Assembly (NCBI RefSeq): GCF_003324165.1
Contig: NW_025407856.1
Coordinates: 372,001-436,000 of the forward strand
Source of the DNA: Naegleria lovaniensis
Lineage: Eukaryota > Heterolobosea > Eutetramitea > Acrasida > Naegleriidae
Reading direction: 5' to 3'
Length of the DNA: 64,000 nucleotides
The notes under the pieces were generated by a model, which worked only from the letters and a program-made list of their open reading frames with translations, was not told the DNA's origin and made no database searches. Below are positions 54,773 to 64,000 of this stretch, piece by piece (within the stretch, counting starts at the first letter, position 1; each line of letters starts with the position of its first letter). The position numbers and the translations under genes were made by a program.

Positions 54773-56668
54773 ATGTCGTCGTTAACGGCACAAGTTGTGG
54801 TTTTGAAAGAGGAAGAGGAGGAACACTTCTCAGATTCTCGGATCGTTGAATCATCATCTACTACTCTTGTGGGAGAAGTTACAGATGAAAAGAAACAATC
54901 GGAGGATCCGTTGGAATTGTTGATATTTGAAAAAGTACAAACTCACGGAGATTGTAAGCGAGGATTTACCTATTCCTTACTCAAGGAAGAGGAGAATGAT
55001 TTCAAAGCAGCGGAAGTGGCTCGCAAGATCAGAATGGTGTCTTTGGACTTGCCGAGTTCCGAAATGAGCAACAAACCCTCTCGAGGAAAATGGCAATTGG
55101 ATGTTTACAAATTACCATGGTCTGAAAAACAAGTGCCCCAACGAAAATTATATGATCCTGAATATCAAATATCATTTCCACTAGCTCCTGTAAATATGTC
55201 ATCATGCTGTTCTGAACTATTGTCTCCACAAAATATCCTTAAAATTGAATCAAGTCACAATCATTGTTTACTTCTTACAAGTAAGTACCCAGCAACATAA
55301 CTTTTAATAATATTAATAATTTTGTATTCAATTTTCAAAGAGGATGGAGTTGTTTACAGTATGGGTGATTCAGAATTTGGTAAACTTGGAAATGGTTATG
55401 AGCCACAACAAACAAACAATCATCCATTTATAAGAAAACCCATCTTGTTGATGGATAATGCTATAGATATTGCAGTCGGAAAAAATCATTCTGTCATTGT
55501 CACTAACGAAGGAAACGTTCATACATTTGGTTGTGGAAAATATGGTCAACTTGGACATGGCTCTGTTAAGAATGAGAATGTGCCGAGAGTTATTGACGAT
55601 TTTATCACCAGAGATATCAAAGTGATTTCAGCCTCTTGCGGTGACAATCATACTCTTTGCTTAACCAGTACAGGCCTTGTTTATGGATTTGGATCTGGCA
55701 GCTCTGGCCAACTTGGAATATTGAGCTTTCTAGATAGAAACCATGATTTACAAATCCATGAAAAAGCTCAATTAACGTACGTTTGCTCGCCCAGATTGGT
55801 GCAAGTCATGAGGCCAGTACAACAAGAAACTGAGGAATATCGTCGATTAAGAACAAAGAAAACCTTCGTTGAGATGGACAAAATTTGTTGTGGCGCTGAT
55901 TACTCTGCATTCTTAACCAAACAAGGTCAATTATGGCTTTGTGGAAACGGATTGACTGGAGTCATTTGTAATGGAACGTTTGTCGCCAACAATTTCGAGC
56001 CCACTGAAAGTCAGTTTCTTGCACCATCTCCAAGAACAGAATCCTCCATTGTCACACAAATTAACCTTGCATCAGGCTCTTCCGATCCCAATACACTGGA
56101 CGTGAATGTTGACATGACGCTTGATGTAAAGATGGTTCAACCACCCATTCCTAAATTTCTACCTTACTGTCATGAAAAACCACAATCCACAGTACGAACC
56201 ACTCCTGTCAGTAGAGCTTCGAGTTCGGCGCATTGGCAAAAATACTTTCCCTCACATCAACAGAAAGCAGAAGGACAAACCATCAAATTTATTGACATTT
56301 CTTGTGGAAAGAGTCACATCTTTTGTTTGGCAAGAGATCAAAGAGTTTTTGCAGCAGGGCTCAACTTTAATGGTCAACTAGGTATTGGTTCCAGAACGTC
56401 TCAGTGTCGACTGGTGGATGTCACTCCTCATTTACCTCACCAATTGAAAGTAGAAGGAATACAACAGATTGTTTGTGGACCTGATTTTACCATCCTCATA
56501 AGTGCTTTAGGAACTGCATTTTGTTCTGGAAGATTCCCTGGTAACACTGAAGACTCACTGAAGTTTGTTCAAGTCACAAGTTTGAGCGATTTGAATTGGT
56601 CTGTCGAGAAGGTATTTTCGAAAAGCTATTCCCAAGTGTTCGCATTGTGTAAGAAGAGAACTGAGTAG
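54773..56668 (+). CDS. RCC1-repeat protein
   Basis: Exons 54773-55280 and 55341-56668 (60-bp intron, phase 1) give 611 residues. The first 150 residues are Glu-rich then unassigned. RCC1 repeats follow: DGVVYSMGDSEFGKLGNG, NVHTFGCGKYGQLGHG, LVYGFGSGSSGQLGI and, after a long insertion, RVFAAGLNFNGQLGIGS, with SASCGDNHTLCL and ISCGKSHIFCLA strands between. This predicts a seven-bladed propeller, broken by a loop of over 100 residues. RCC1-like propellers act as exchange factors or protein scaffolds; no HECT or kinase domain is attached. The intron falls at the start of the first blade. Confidence 0.88.
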
Positions 56669-56893
56669 TTTGGCAACAACCATTTTCACAACCTGAATTC
56701 TGTTCGTAGGACATAATGTTGAAACTTTCTAGAAACAATTGCTCATGGACGTCGCTATGAGGATGCTTTATTGAATTCTTAAAAGTGAAAGATTCACTTT
56801 CACAACGTCAATTTTCTGCTGCAACCCTCTGTGACAGCTTTCACCTCTGCACACCATCTGTTGTTCAAAACCTAAAGATTTATCAAAATGTTT

Positions 56894-58849
56894 TTACTTA
56901 ACACACTTGATCATGAAATTTATATTGACAAACGGTTGCATATTTTCATGTGCTTGATCACCTCCTTCTGTAGCAACAGTATGGGTATGAGGTTGATGAT
57001 TGCCACCAGTATCCACACCAGTATCATACGCCAAGGCACCTTGTCCATCACCGGTGTAAGTGGTTCGAATTCCATTACCACCATGATTGAAGTTAGCAAC
57101 CGCGTGTTGTCTATGAGTATGCCCATTACTTTCATTTCCAGTGTTTCCACTGTGAGCATGCTTTGGCATGTGTTGGATGAATAATTGCACTGCTTCCGTA
57201 CCTCCTTTGTGACCTAACTTGCGATCTGTCAGACCTGATCCTTGTCCAGCACCCACTGGAACTCTCCCTCGTAAGTCAGGAAGAGCAAAATTTAAAACAC
57301 CATCTCCTCCAAAGGTCGTACCAATGACTGCAAACAGATCTGGATAGGAGGAGCAACTCAATACTGAACCATCACACCATTTCCAACCCTCTGGTTCGAC
57401 ATGGCCTGAAAATAGTTTGATAGCCCCGATAGGAACATTCAATCGAAGTTGGTGTTTCAGCTCCTTCTCAACTTTCGCTAGTTGCTGGAATAATTGCTCA
57501 ACCAAACCGTAAATGACCACATGATTTGTGTCTTTCATCAATAACTTGGTCACTATTTCATTAGGTGAAATTTGGCTTAACACATCGCTTGTGTTCAATT
57601 TGTAGATTAATTTTTCACCTCCTTCAAACAATTTTCTCTTGCGGTACGTTAAGGAAACAAAGTTCACCAATGATGATTTTTGAAGTCTTTGCAAAGCAAT
57701 CGATTTTGGAACTATTTTCTCACCCTCAAACTCAAATCTCACTTTTTTCTCCATAAGAGTATTCAGTTCATTCAATTGCTCGTTCAAACTCTTATCACTG
57801 TTGGCCCAAGATTTGGATTGTTCCATGGCCATAGATGCATCTACACTTGTAAGACCACATCCAACGCTCACCTCAGCGTCGAAACTGGAATGCTCAGTTC
57901 CACTATTCTGATTCTCTAAATTGACCTTAATGTAATCATGTGTGTCACGCTTCTCTCGAGTAAAAGTTCGTTCCAAGGACTTGCGAATGGTGTCAGCTGT
58001 AAAATCGCCCTTCACATTGAGTCCATACTTGCTCAAGCTCAAAAGGCCCAATTCTGTAAAATCTGTCTGGATCTGATTTTGAAAATTGGTCATTCCTATC
58101 AAATGTTGAAGGAATTCTTTTTCAAACTCTTTGGCGTCCAAACAATTGTACTCTTCCAAGATGGTCAAACTGTGGAACAGTCGATGTGAAATTTCACTCA
58201 TTTGATTTCGAGTGACTAACACTTCTTGACCTTTTCCAAAAACGTCATCCATTAAAGTGGTAATGGCAGAGTTGTCACTGGTCATTTGAACGGATTGCTC
58301 TTTTACCCTTGTTCCGTTGAACGCAACGAATAAGGTCACGCTGATACCGGTAGTATCGAGTACTCTCTTCTCAAGTTCTTCCAATACTACACGATCCATA
58401 ATTGGAAATTCCAATTCACATGGATTGTTTTGAAGCACACTTTGAACTCGACCAGTCAGCACATGCCGAACACCATCAATCTCCAACTCAATCTTTCCAG
58501 TAATTTCATCACAAATAAGAGTTTTGATCTGTTGCGGATCGACAACCTTTCCAACACTGGAAGCACCACTTTCATGAGAAGCTTGAAGTGCAATAACTTT
58601 CTTCTCCTCTTCTGAGAGAGCCATTTTCACATACAGAACGAATTTAAATGGCAATTTTTCCACATGATAGAATGTTTTTTGGGAATGGACTTGGTTGTTC
58701 CACACAATTTCAGGTTTTCCAAAAGAGTACCATTTCATTTGAGAAACATGGTGTTCCTTCAACGAAGAGTTTTCTGTGGATTCGTAGGCGACAAGAGTAG
58801 AATTTTGCCAAGGACAGGTCAGAGGTGCTTGAATGGTCACGAGAGGCAT
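56894..58849 (-). CDS. Large protein ending in a phage tail-collar domain
   Basis: A 651-residue intronless protein. The last 185 residues match phage tail-collar / microcystin-dependent-protein domains: NVPIGAIKLFSGHVEPEGWK, WCDGSVLSCSSYPDLFAVIG, FGGDGVLNFALPDLRGRVPV, then many paired His (MPKHAHSG, GHTHRQH, HQPHTHTV) and the closing NMQPFVNINFMIKCV. In T4-type fibre tips such HxH motifs bind metal in a trimer. The first 465 residues have no recognised domain; they look mostly strand- and helix-mixed, with no signal peptide or membrane helix, so a cytosolic or unconventionally released protein is likely. The start at 58849 is the first ATG of the frame. Probably acquired from bacteria or phages. 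Eukaryotic copies are rare; the role is unknown. Confidence 0.88.
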   Translation of the reverse strand: MPLVTIQAPLTCPWQNSTLVAYESTENSSLKEHHVSQMKWYSFGKPEIVWNNQVHSQKTFYHVEKLPFKFVLYVKMALSEEEKKVIALQASHESGASSVGKVVDPQQIKTLICDEITGKIELEIDGVRHVLTGRVQSVLQNNPCELEFPIMDRVVLEELEKRVLDTTGISVTLFVAFNGTRVKEQSVQMTSDNSAITTLMDDVFGKGQEVLVTRNQMSEISHRLFHSLTILEEYNCLDAKEFEKEFLQHLIGMTNFQNQIQTDFTELGLLSLSKYGLNVKGDFTADTIRKSLERTFTREKRDTHDYIKVNLENQNSGTEHSSFDAEVSVGCGLTSVDASMAMEQSKSWANSDKSLNEQLNELNTLMEKKVRFEFEGEKIVPKSIALQRLQKSSLVNFVSLTYRKRKLFEGGEKLIYKLNTSDVLSQISPNEIVTKLLMKDTNHVVIYGLVEQLFQQLAKVEKELKHQLRLNVPIGAIKLFSGHVEPEGWKWCDGSVLSCSSYPDLFAVIGTTFGGDGVLNFALPDLRGRVPVGAGQGSGLTDRKLGHKGGTEAVQLFIQHMPKHAHSGNTGNESNGHTHRQHAVANFNHGGNGIRTTYTGDGQGALAYDTGVDTGGNHQPHTHTVATEGGDQAHENMQPFVNINFMIKCVK

Positions 58850-59432
58850 TTTGTTTTTTTTGTGTGCAATGTAATTGTTGTGTGAATTGAGCACTATTTA
58901 TGGAAAAAAGAAGAACGGGGTTACTGTTGAGAAAAATGACATCTTGCTGTTGAACGGTCATTGTTCTCGTTAGTAATCCTCATTAGTAATTATTTTGGGA
59001 CCTTGTTTTGTCATGTATTCTCCCAAAATTTTACGTTTTTTTGATTCAAAGACTGGTGAAATGTCATTTGTTTGAAATATCAAAATCACATTCAGGTTTA
59101 AGGGAGAGTCGTGTGGACGTAACAAAAGGGATCCCTCTTGATAAAATCTTTCAGTAAGGCACAAGACTGCAACTTTGAAGAATTGTAAACTGGTATGGAG
59201 TTACGTTTTAACCTTTTAGATTAAAAATTATGAAATGACATCTTTTTTCTATTATTAAAGAACTACTCCTGTGGTTTACAAGGGTTCGTATGGTGTCTTT
59301 GAAGAGCATTCATGGGTCAGAACTCAACAAGATGATTGACAACTTCAATTAGAGACTCTTTGTTGTAGTACGCTCAAGTCACAAAGGGCGGGTCAATCTG
59401 GTGACCTGTCACTTGCCACGGACAAATCAAGA
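58850..59432. promoter_or_regulatory. Divergent intergenic region between collar and G-alpha genes
   Basis: 583 bases containing the promoters of both genes. No supportable ORF; a 64-codon minus-strand ORF at 58970-59164 lacks any recognisable feature. T-rich stretches near 59230-59260. Confidence 0.45.
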
Positions 59433-60703
59433 ATGAAAAAAAGCAGCTCACCACTTCTTAACTTTCAATTCATCACAGGAGTCATTCCATCGGGTTGGAA
59501 AGGAACCAAATCATTGATTCTTCTGGGTACGGGAGAAGGAGGAAAAACCACATTTCAACGCCAAATCTATCATTTGAAAAATCAAGAATTAAATACAAAA
59601 GAAAGACATAAATATGCAGAGACCATACAATACTCGATATTCAATAATTTAAAAACAATTACAGAACATCCATCAGTGGTATTGAACTCGGAATTGAAGA
59701 AATTGGCCTCGGAATTGGCATCCTTGGTCGATCAATATGTCGATTCTCGATTTGACCATTCCCATCGAGAGAAACTTGTCAATCAAGGACCAATATTCCA
59801 AAAACTCGTTGATCATCACCACGTTCGAGAGGTTATTGAATCTTGTGAATTGTATCCACAACTGCATTTAACTGGAGATTACAAGTATTTCTTTAAACAT
59901 TACACTAGAATTGCATGTAAAGAGTATCAACCAACGTTTGAAGATTTTAAAAGAATGCAACTCAAAACAGTGGGTGTCATTAAAGGAGAGGAAGTGGAAT
60001 TTGAAAATTACAAAATTACCATGTAAGTGTGAAAATCATTGGTGACATGATTGTTTTTAATAATAATTGTTGGTGTGGAAACATGAATGACATTATCATG
60101 ACAGAACTGATACTGGAGGTTTGTTTGTATTTTAACAAAATATTATTTGAACATTTAAATACATTTTGACTACGAAATTGTTTCATTAATGAACCACAGG
60201 TCAACGAAATGAAAGAAAAAAGTGGGCAAAGGCACTCTCGCAGCGCACCGATGCAATTTTATTTATGGTTTCAATGAGAGAAGCATTCCAAATGTGTTAT
60301 GAAGATCATGAGTTGAATAGGTGTGTTGAAGTGTCAAATATTTAACTTTGTGTTAAAAAATATTATTATACTTACCGATCACAATGATACAAGATCGAAG
60401 GAAACGATTGATTGCTTTCAAGAATTGTTGAGTTTAGAGTATGTCAATAATTGTCCAATCTTTGTGGTGTTTACAAAGACGGATCTATTAGAGGAAGTTT
60501 TGAAGAAGCGAAAGGTGTCATTCAATTCTACATTTCCAGAATATAAGGGTGACAATTATTCTATAGAGGAAATTAAGTCATTCATGAAAGAAAAGTATCA
60601 ATCGTTGGATTCCAACAAACAAATTAAGGGTTTTTTTTTCATTAACACCTTAATCAGTAAGGAGGTTTCTGACACATTACAAAAAGTGTTGGAACAAATT
60701 TAA
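59433..60703 (+). CDS. Divergent heterotrimeric G-protein alpha subunit
   Basis: Exons 59433-60022, 60105-60118 (14 nt), 60200-60320 and 60394-60703 give 344 residues. The P-loop reads GTGEGGKTT (canonical GAGESGKST). The helical domain follows. Switch I is RMQLKTVGV, where the catalytic arginine of R-V-x-T-x-G is Gln. The 14-nt exon supplies TDTGG, which joins QRNERKKW to form Switch II, DTGGQRNERKKW, with the catalytic Gln intact. The base-binding NKxD appears as TKTD and the TCAT motif is not recognisable (FFINTLIS). The N-terminus lacks Gly2 for myristoylation, and no C-terminal receptor-type tail is evident. It may bind nucleotide weakly, stay GTP-bound longer, or act unconventionally. 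G-alpha identity is firm, activity uncertain. Confidence 0.85.
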
Positions 60704-60786
60704 AAGAGCCTTCAACAATAAATTGAACGGCATTCGTTTGAAACACAATCACTACTAACTTCATCTCATATTAAAGAAACGATTAT

Positions 60787-63700
60787 TTACTTCTTTAATT
60801 TTCTGTTTCGTCTTGGGACTTGAGTGACTGAAGCCTCTGGTGAAGTTGAGATGTTATTTGAGGGTTTTGTTTGTTCTTCATCCTCAACACTACTAGAGGA
60901 CTCTTTCTTTGCTCTTCTTCTTCTAATTGATTTCTTCTTCAATACAACATCCACAACTTCATCTTGAAGAGCATTAGACTCTTCAGTGGTTGGAGTTACT
61001 ATTTCTTCCTGTGTTTGATTCGAAACATCTTCCTGAGGACTGTGTGACACTTCAATTGATTTCAATGGTGAAGTTGTAGTTTGTACAGTCTCGTCCAATA
61101 CACAAGATTCAAATGTATTTGGTAACTCAAATTCAAGTGTTCTATTCACAGAGCTAGCAAGAAGCGGCTCAGCTTCCATGTCAGAAACACATTCTTTCGT
61201 CTTCTTAGTGTCCTTTTCAGCAGAACATGAAGGAGTTCTCATGGATGGTGAATTGGAATTCGAATCTTCGTCGTCTCTACCTCTCTTGGCTGTTTGTTGT
61301 CTTGGCGGAGTGTTACAAATAGTGTTCAGTTGATGTTGTTGTTGTTGTTCCACTACAGATTCTTGTGCACTACCATTAAGAGTCTTTTCATCTTCAATCA
61401 TTGAAGAATCCAAGTGATCGTCATGTGTTAATTCAATGCGTTCATCAACATGTTCTAACACTTCTTCACTTGTTCTTTCAAATAATGATGAAGTGACATT
61501 CATTCGTGGAGGAGCATAAAAATTCATATTAAGGAAAGACTCATCATCTTCTCCAAAGAAGGATCTTGTTGAGCTAGCAGATGACAATGACCCATCAGAC
61601 TCAGATTCTTCTGTGACAGGTGTGGAACGTTTTCGTTGGGAAGATCCTCTCGAAGATCCGCTGTGAGGTGTAGGAATAGCGTCCAGTGAATCTTCATCCT
61701 CAAATAATACAGATTGTGATTCTGTTGTTTGTGGAATTATCGGATCTACATCTTGTTCCATCATGTCATCATTGTGTAAGACATTGTCGTCATGTCGTTC
61801 AAGATTAAAGTTTTCAGATTGAATCTCCTTTTCCATGACGACATGATCTTGTACCGATTGTGAGTGTTCCATTTCATTCATGTTATCTTCATCGTCCTTT
61901 ACATCGTCTTGATTGACTGTATGTGGTGGTTTGGGAATGGTAAACTCTTGCAAAAGTAAATCGACATCTGCATCAAGAACTGGGAAAGGTGTAGTTGTGG
62001 GTGGTTTTGCAGATTCTAGAACTGGTTGTACTGTGCATTGTTGATCTCCCTGAATGTGAATGATTTGACAAATATTACTGAGGCTAGTAATATTATTTTG
62101 AGTCAAAGTCAAATCATCGGCATGAGAAGTAGTGTCATTGTCACATCCAAATGAAATGGTAGAATCATCAGTGGTTTGGGAGGATGATGTCGTGACAAGA
62201 TCTTCATCAATGACAAGTCGATTGGCCGCAGATACTCTCTTTGGCTCATGACTTGGCTTGTAATATTGAATATCGATGGTCTCACCAAATGATACGGACT
62301 TTCTGGCACTATTACACAATGAAGAAGTCATTCCATGATTGTTCAATCCTTGATGATCCAATGAGGGCTTGTTGTTACTATTCTCAGTTGCTGGACCACA
62401 GTCAAAAAGAAGAGAAGAATTGGTAGCCACCGTAACACTTCCAACATGAACAGCATCTACATGGAATGAATAAGGTGTTGTGGATTTTCTTTGTGTGGAA
62501 ATGGATTTTTTCTGAATGGAATCTTTTCTCTTGGGTGTGTCAACATATGATGAAAAACCCTTGTTGATTGGAGGACTCTTCATTTCCTGATCAGCAACAA
62601 TAACAACAGGTGGTGCCATTTGGGAGGATGTTGATGGTTGTTGTTGTTGTTGTTGACCTTTCAAACCACAAGATGCAGTGTTCATTGCTTTTTGATTGTT
62701 CTTATTGGGAGTGGTTGGCAGTTCAGGAATGACATTTTCCTTATTGAACAGAGGTAACGTGGCAACCACATCATTCAACAACGAGAGACGACGTTCTCGT
62801 TCATACTGTTCATAATTTTCATAGTACAACAACTTGTCCACAATTCGAATTTCATCGTCGTGTTTGAGTAAAATTCCATCCATGTCCTCGTCGTCCCATA
62901 ATCCTTCCAATACTTCTCCATTCAATTTGATGAGATTGGCACCTTCATAGACACATAAAAACATGCATGGATTTCCCTGTTCATCATAATCGGGATCTAA
63001 TTTGAGAAAACATCGATGATTCACTCGAATGTTACACTCCCGATAACATCCAATGGTTAAATATTCTTCCTTATCTAACAAGATGCCTTTGGTGAGTTTG
63101 GAAAGAGAAGTTTGTAGAATGAGCGTGCCAAATTTACCTTGTTTCTTGTAGAAGGGTTGTTGTTGTTGTTGTTGTGGATGAGAGGATGAACCAGTAATGA
63201 CACTTGCGAAGGACGAATAAGGCGAGAAGAATCGACTTGCAGAGGGACTACAAATTCCCAATGTATGAAGATTGGTACAGGCATCTCTATATACTTCTGG
63301 AATGAGTTGAATGGGAGGAGGAGGTGGAGATTTGAGAATTCCTTTGCTTCGGGGTGAATGGAGTGTAGGAACGGTTAATGAATTTTCATCATCATCATGA
63401 TTCAATTTCTGTCCGTTAGCATAGTAATGATAATTGTTTCTATTGGGTGTTGTTGTTGTTGCTATTGCTTGGCTAGGAACACGACCAGATGAGGATTTAG
63501 TAGAGGCTGCTGTGGAAGGAGCAGAGAAAAGTAGCGGATCATAGAGAAGGGTTCCTCGTTTGGAAGGAACGGAATGAGTAGAGGATGAGGAGGAGGAGAA
63601 GGAAGGTAATTTACTGTGAGCATGTCGTGGTGGGGTTACAAGTGGATTATGAGGAGTACTGTTCGTTGTTGTTGTGGTTGTTGGCTGATGATGATTCTGT

Positions 63701-63873
63701 TGTTGTTGTTGACCTCGTGCCGAGAGTATTTCCTTTCGTCTGGCAGAGGAGGAAGCTGTGGGAGAGAGAAATCTAGGTTGTTGTGGTTGTGGACTTTTCA
63801 CGCCTTCTGATAGGGCTGTTTGATGGTGAGTGGGTGAAGAGAGAATCTTGGCCTTGCTTGGTGTTTTCATCAT
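60787..63873 (-). CDS. Large FHA-domain protein
   Basis: A 1028-residue intronless protein. An FHA-like domain lies at about residues 248-345: GTLILQTSLSKLTKGILLDK, LTIGCYRECNIRVNH, KLNGEVLEG and DDEIRIVD. FHA domains bind phosphothreonine and are common in DNA-damage and cell-cycle proteins. The rest is disordered: Ser/Thr/Pro-rich with Gln runs near the start, and acidic with many S/T-Q and S/T-P sites afterwards, ending in a basic Ser-rich block (KKKSIRRRRAKKESSSSVED). This layout (FHA, then long phosphorylatable tail) resembles MDC1-type mediators or kinetochore/mitotic FHA proteins, but no BRCT is present. The ATG at 63873 is doubled (MM). Confidence 0.8.
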   Translation of the reverse strand: MMKTPSKAKILSSPTHHQTALSEGVKSPQPQQPRFLSPTASSSARRKEILSARGQQQQQNHHQPTTTTTTNSTPHNPLVTPPRHAHSKLPSFSSSSSSTHSVPSKRGTLLYDPLLFSAPSTAASTKSSSGRVPSQAIATTTTPNRNNYHYYANGQKLNHDDDENSLTVPTLHSPRSKGILKSPPPPPIQLIPEVYRDACTNLHTLGICSPSASRFFSPYSSFASVITGSSSHPQQQQQQPFYKKQGKFGTLILQTSLSKLTKGILLDKEEYLTIGCYRECNIRVNHRCFLKLDPDYDEQGNPCMFLCVYEGANLIKLNGEVLEGLWDDEDMDGILLKHDDEIRIVDKLLYYENYEQYERERRLSLLNDVVATLPLFNKENVIPELPTTPNKNNQKAMNTASCGLKGQQQQQQPSTSSQMAPPVVIVADQEMKSPPINKGFSSYVDTPKRKDSIQKKSISTQRKSTTPYSFHVDAVHVGSVTVATNSSLLFDCGPATENSNNKPSLDHQGLNNHGMTSSLCNSARKSVSFGETIDIQYYKPSHEPKRVSAANRLVIDEDLVTTSSSQTTDDSTISFGCDNDTTSHADDLTLTQNNITSLSNICQIIHIQGDQQCTVQPVLESAKPPTTTPFPVLDADVDLLLQEFTIPKPPHTVNQDDVKDDEDNMNEMEHSQSVQDHVVMEKEIQSENFNLERHDDNVLHNDDMMEQDVDPIIPQTTESQSVLFEDEDSLDAIPTPHSGSSRGSSQRKRSTPVTEESESDGSLSSASSTRSFFGEDDESFLNMNFYAPPRMNVTSSLFERTSEEVLEHVDERIELTHDDHLDSSMIEDEKTLNGSAQESVVEQQQQHQLNTICNTPPRQQTAKRGRDDEDSNSNSPSMRTPSCSAEKDTKKTKECVSDMEAEPLLASSVNRTLEFELPNTFESCVLDETVQTTTSPLKSIEVSHSPQEDVSNQTQEEIVTPTTEESNALQDEVVDVVLKKKSIRRRRAKKESSSSVEDEEQTKPSNNISTSPEASVTQVPRRNRKLKK

Positions 63874-64000
63874 TTTCTTTATTTTTTTTAAAATTCAAAC
63901 GTTAACGGTTTTTGGCGGGAAAGAAAAGATTTTGGGTTCTTCAATTCTGTTGGGGGTGCATCCATTACACGAATAACGAGTACTTGTGAGCAGTGGAAAG

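Noticed and set aside
56894-58849. A prophage or bacterial contamination around the collar-domain gene
   Set aside because: No other phage genes occur nearby, the flanking genes are intron-bearing eukaryotic genes, and the composition matches them; only the domain looks transferred.
1-64000. tRNA, rRNA, CRISPR arrays or transposable elements
   Set aside because: I scanned by eye for B-box-like motifs with pairing arms, spaced direct repeats and transposase or reverse-transcriptase motifs and found none that hold up.

Overview
This window is nuclear DNA of a free-living eukaryotic microbe, most likely a heterolobosean amoeboflagellate close to Naegleria. This rests on AT-rich, gene-dense sequence with short GT-AG introns, A-rich start contexts (runs of A just before ATG), the standard code, and a family mix typical of such genomes: RGS proteins, a G-alpha subunit, a PAS-linked class III cyclase, F-box proteins and many Asn/Ser/Gln-rich disordered regions. 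The species cannot be settled from the sequence alone. I resolved 31 protein genes; about half have introns, and I placed splice sites by reading phase and family continuity. I saw no rRNA, tRNA, CRISPR array or transposon.

Layout. 0-2.2 kb: two tandem RWP-RK-like regulators, the first cut by the window edge. 3.8-5.5 kb: a probably N-myristoylated RGS protein. 5.7-11.2 kb: arginyl-tRNA synthetase, a COQ6-like monooxygenase, and an F-box/degenerate GTPase fusion that shares a 78-bp divergent promoter with an orphan seven-helix membrane protein (11.3-12.8 kb). 13.2-20.3 kb: mitochondrial carrier SLC25A38/Hem25, a small ORF, an F-box-like protein, a His-rich protein, proteasome chaperone PSMG1 and V-ATPase subunit d. 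20.6-31.1 kb: an ankyrin-RGS-START protein, a BTB-BACK protein, a VDAC-type porin and a large FAD oxidoreductase fused to a methyltransferase. 31.8-45.6 kb: a multi-helix PAS adenylyl cyclase, an F-box-like protein whose N-terminus copies the histone H4 tail, a MAPEG protein, a nuclear-type Q/N-rich protein and GPI mannosyltransferase PIG-V. 45.7-64 kb: an EF-hand/WD40 protein, a CBS-pair protein, a small ORF, a Mut7-C RNase, Pol III subunit RPC4, a secreted Cys-rich protein, an RCC1-repeat protein, a protein ending in a phage tail-collar domain, a divergent G-alpha with a 14-nt exon, and a large FHA protein.

Themes. G-protein/cyclic-nucleotide signalling is well represented (two RGS proteins, one G-alpha, one predicted adenylyl cyclase, one orphan seven-helix protein), beside mitochondrial functions (ArgRS, COQ6, SLC25A38, VDAC and possibly the FAD/methyltransferase protein). 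Adjacency does not prove shared function here.

Most worth a second look: the phage tail-collar protein (56.9-58.8 kb), the histone H4 tail mimic (37.87 kb), the G-alpha with its Switch II on a 14-nt exon and its GTPase Arg lost, the ankyrin-RGS-START and FAD-methyltransferase fusions, and a striking series of reading-frame breaks between 35.4 and 53.5 kb in otherwise well-conserved genes. Nearly all these breaks are repaired by adding one base, so they look like sequence indels, though a biological cause is not excluded.
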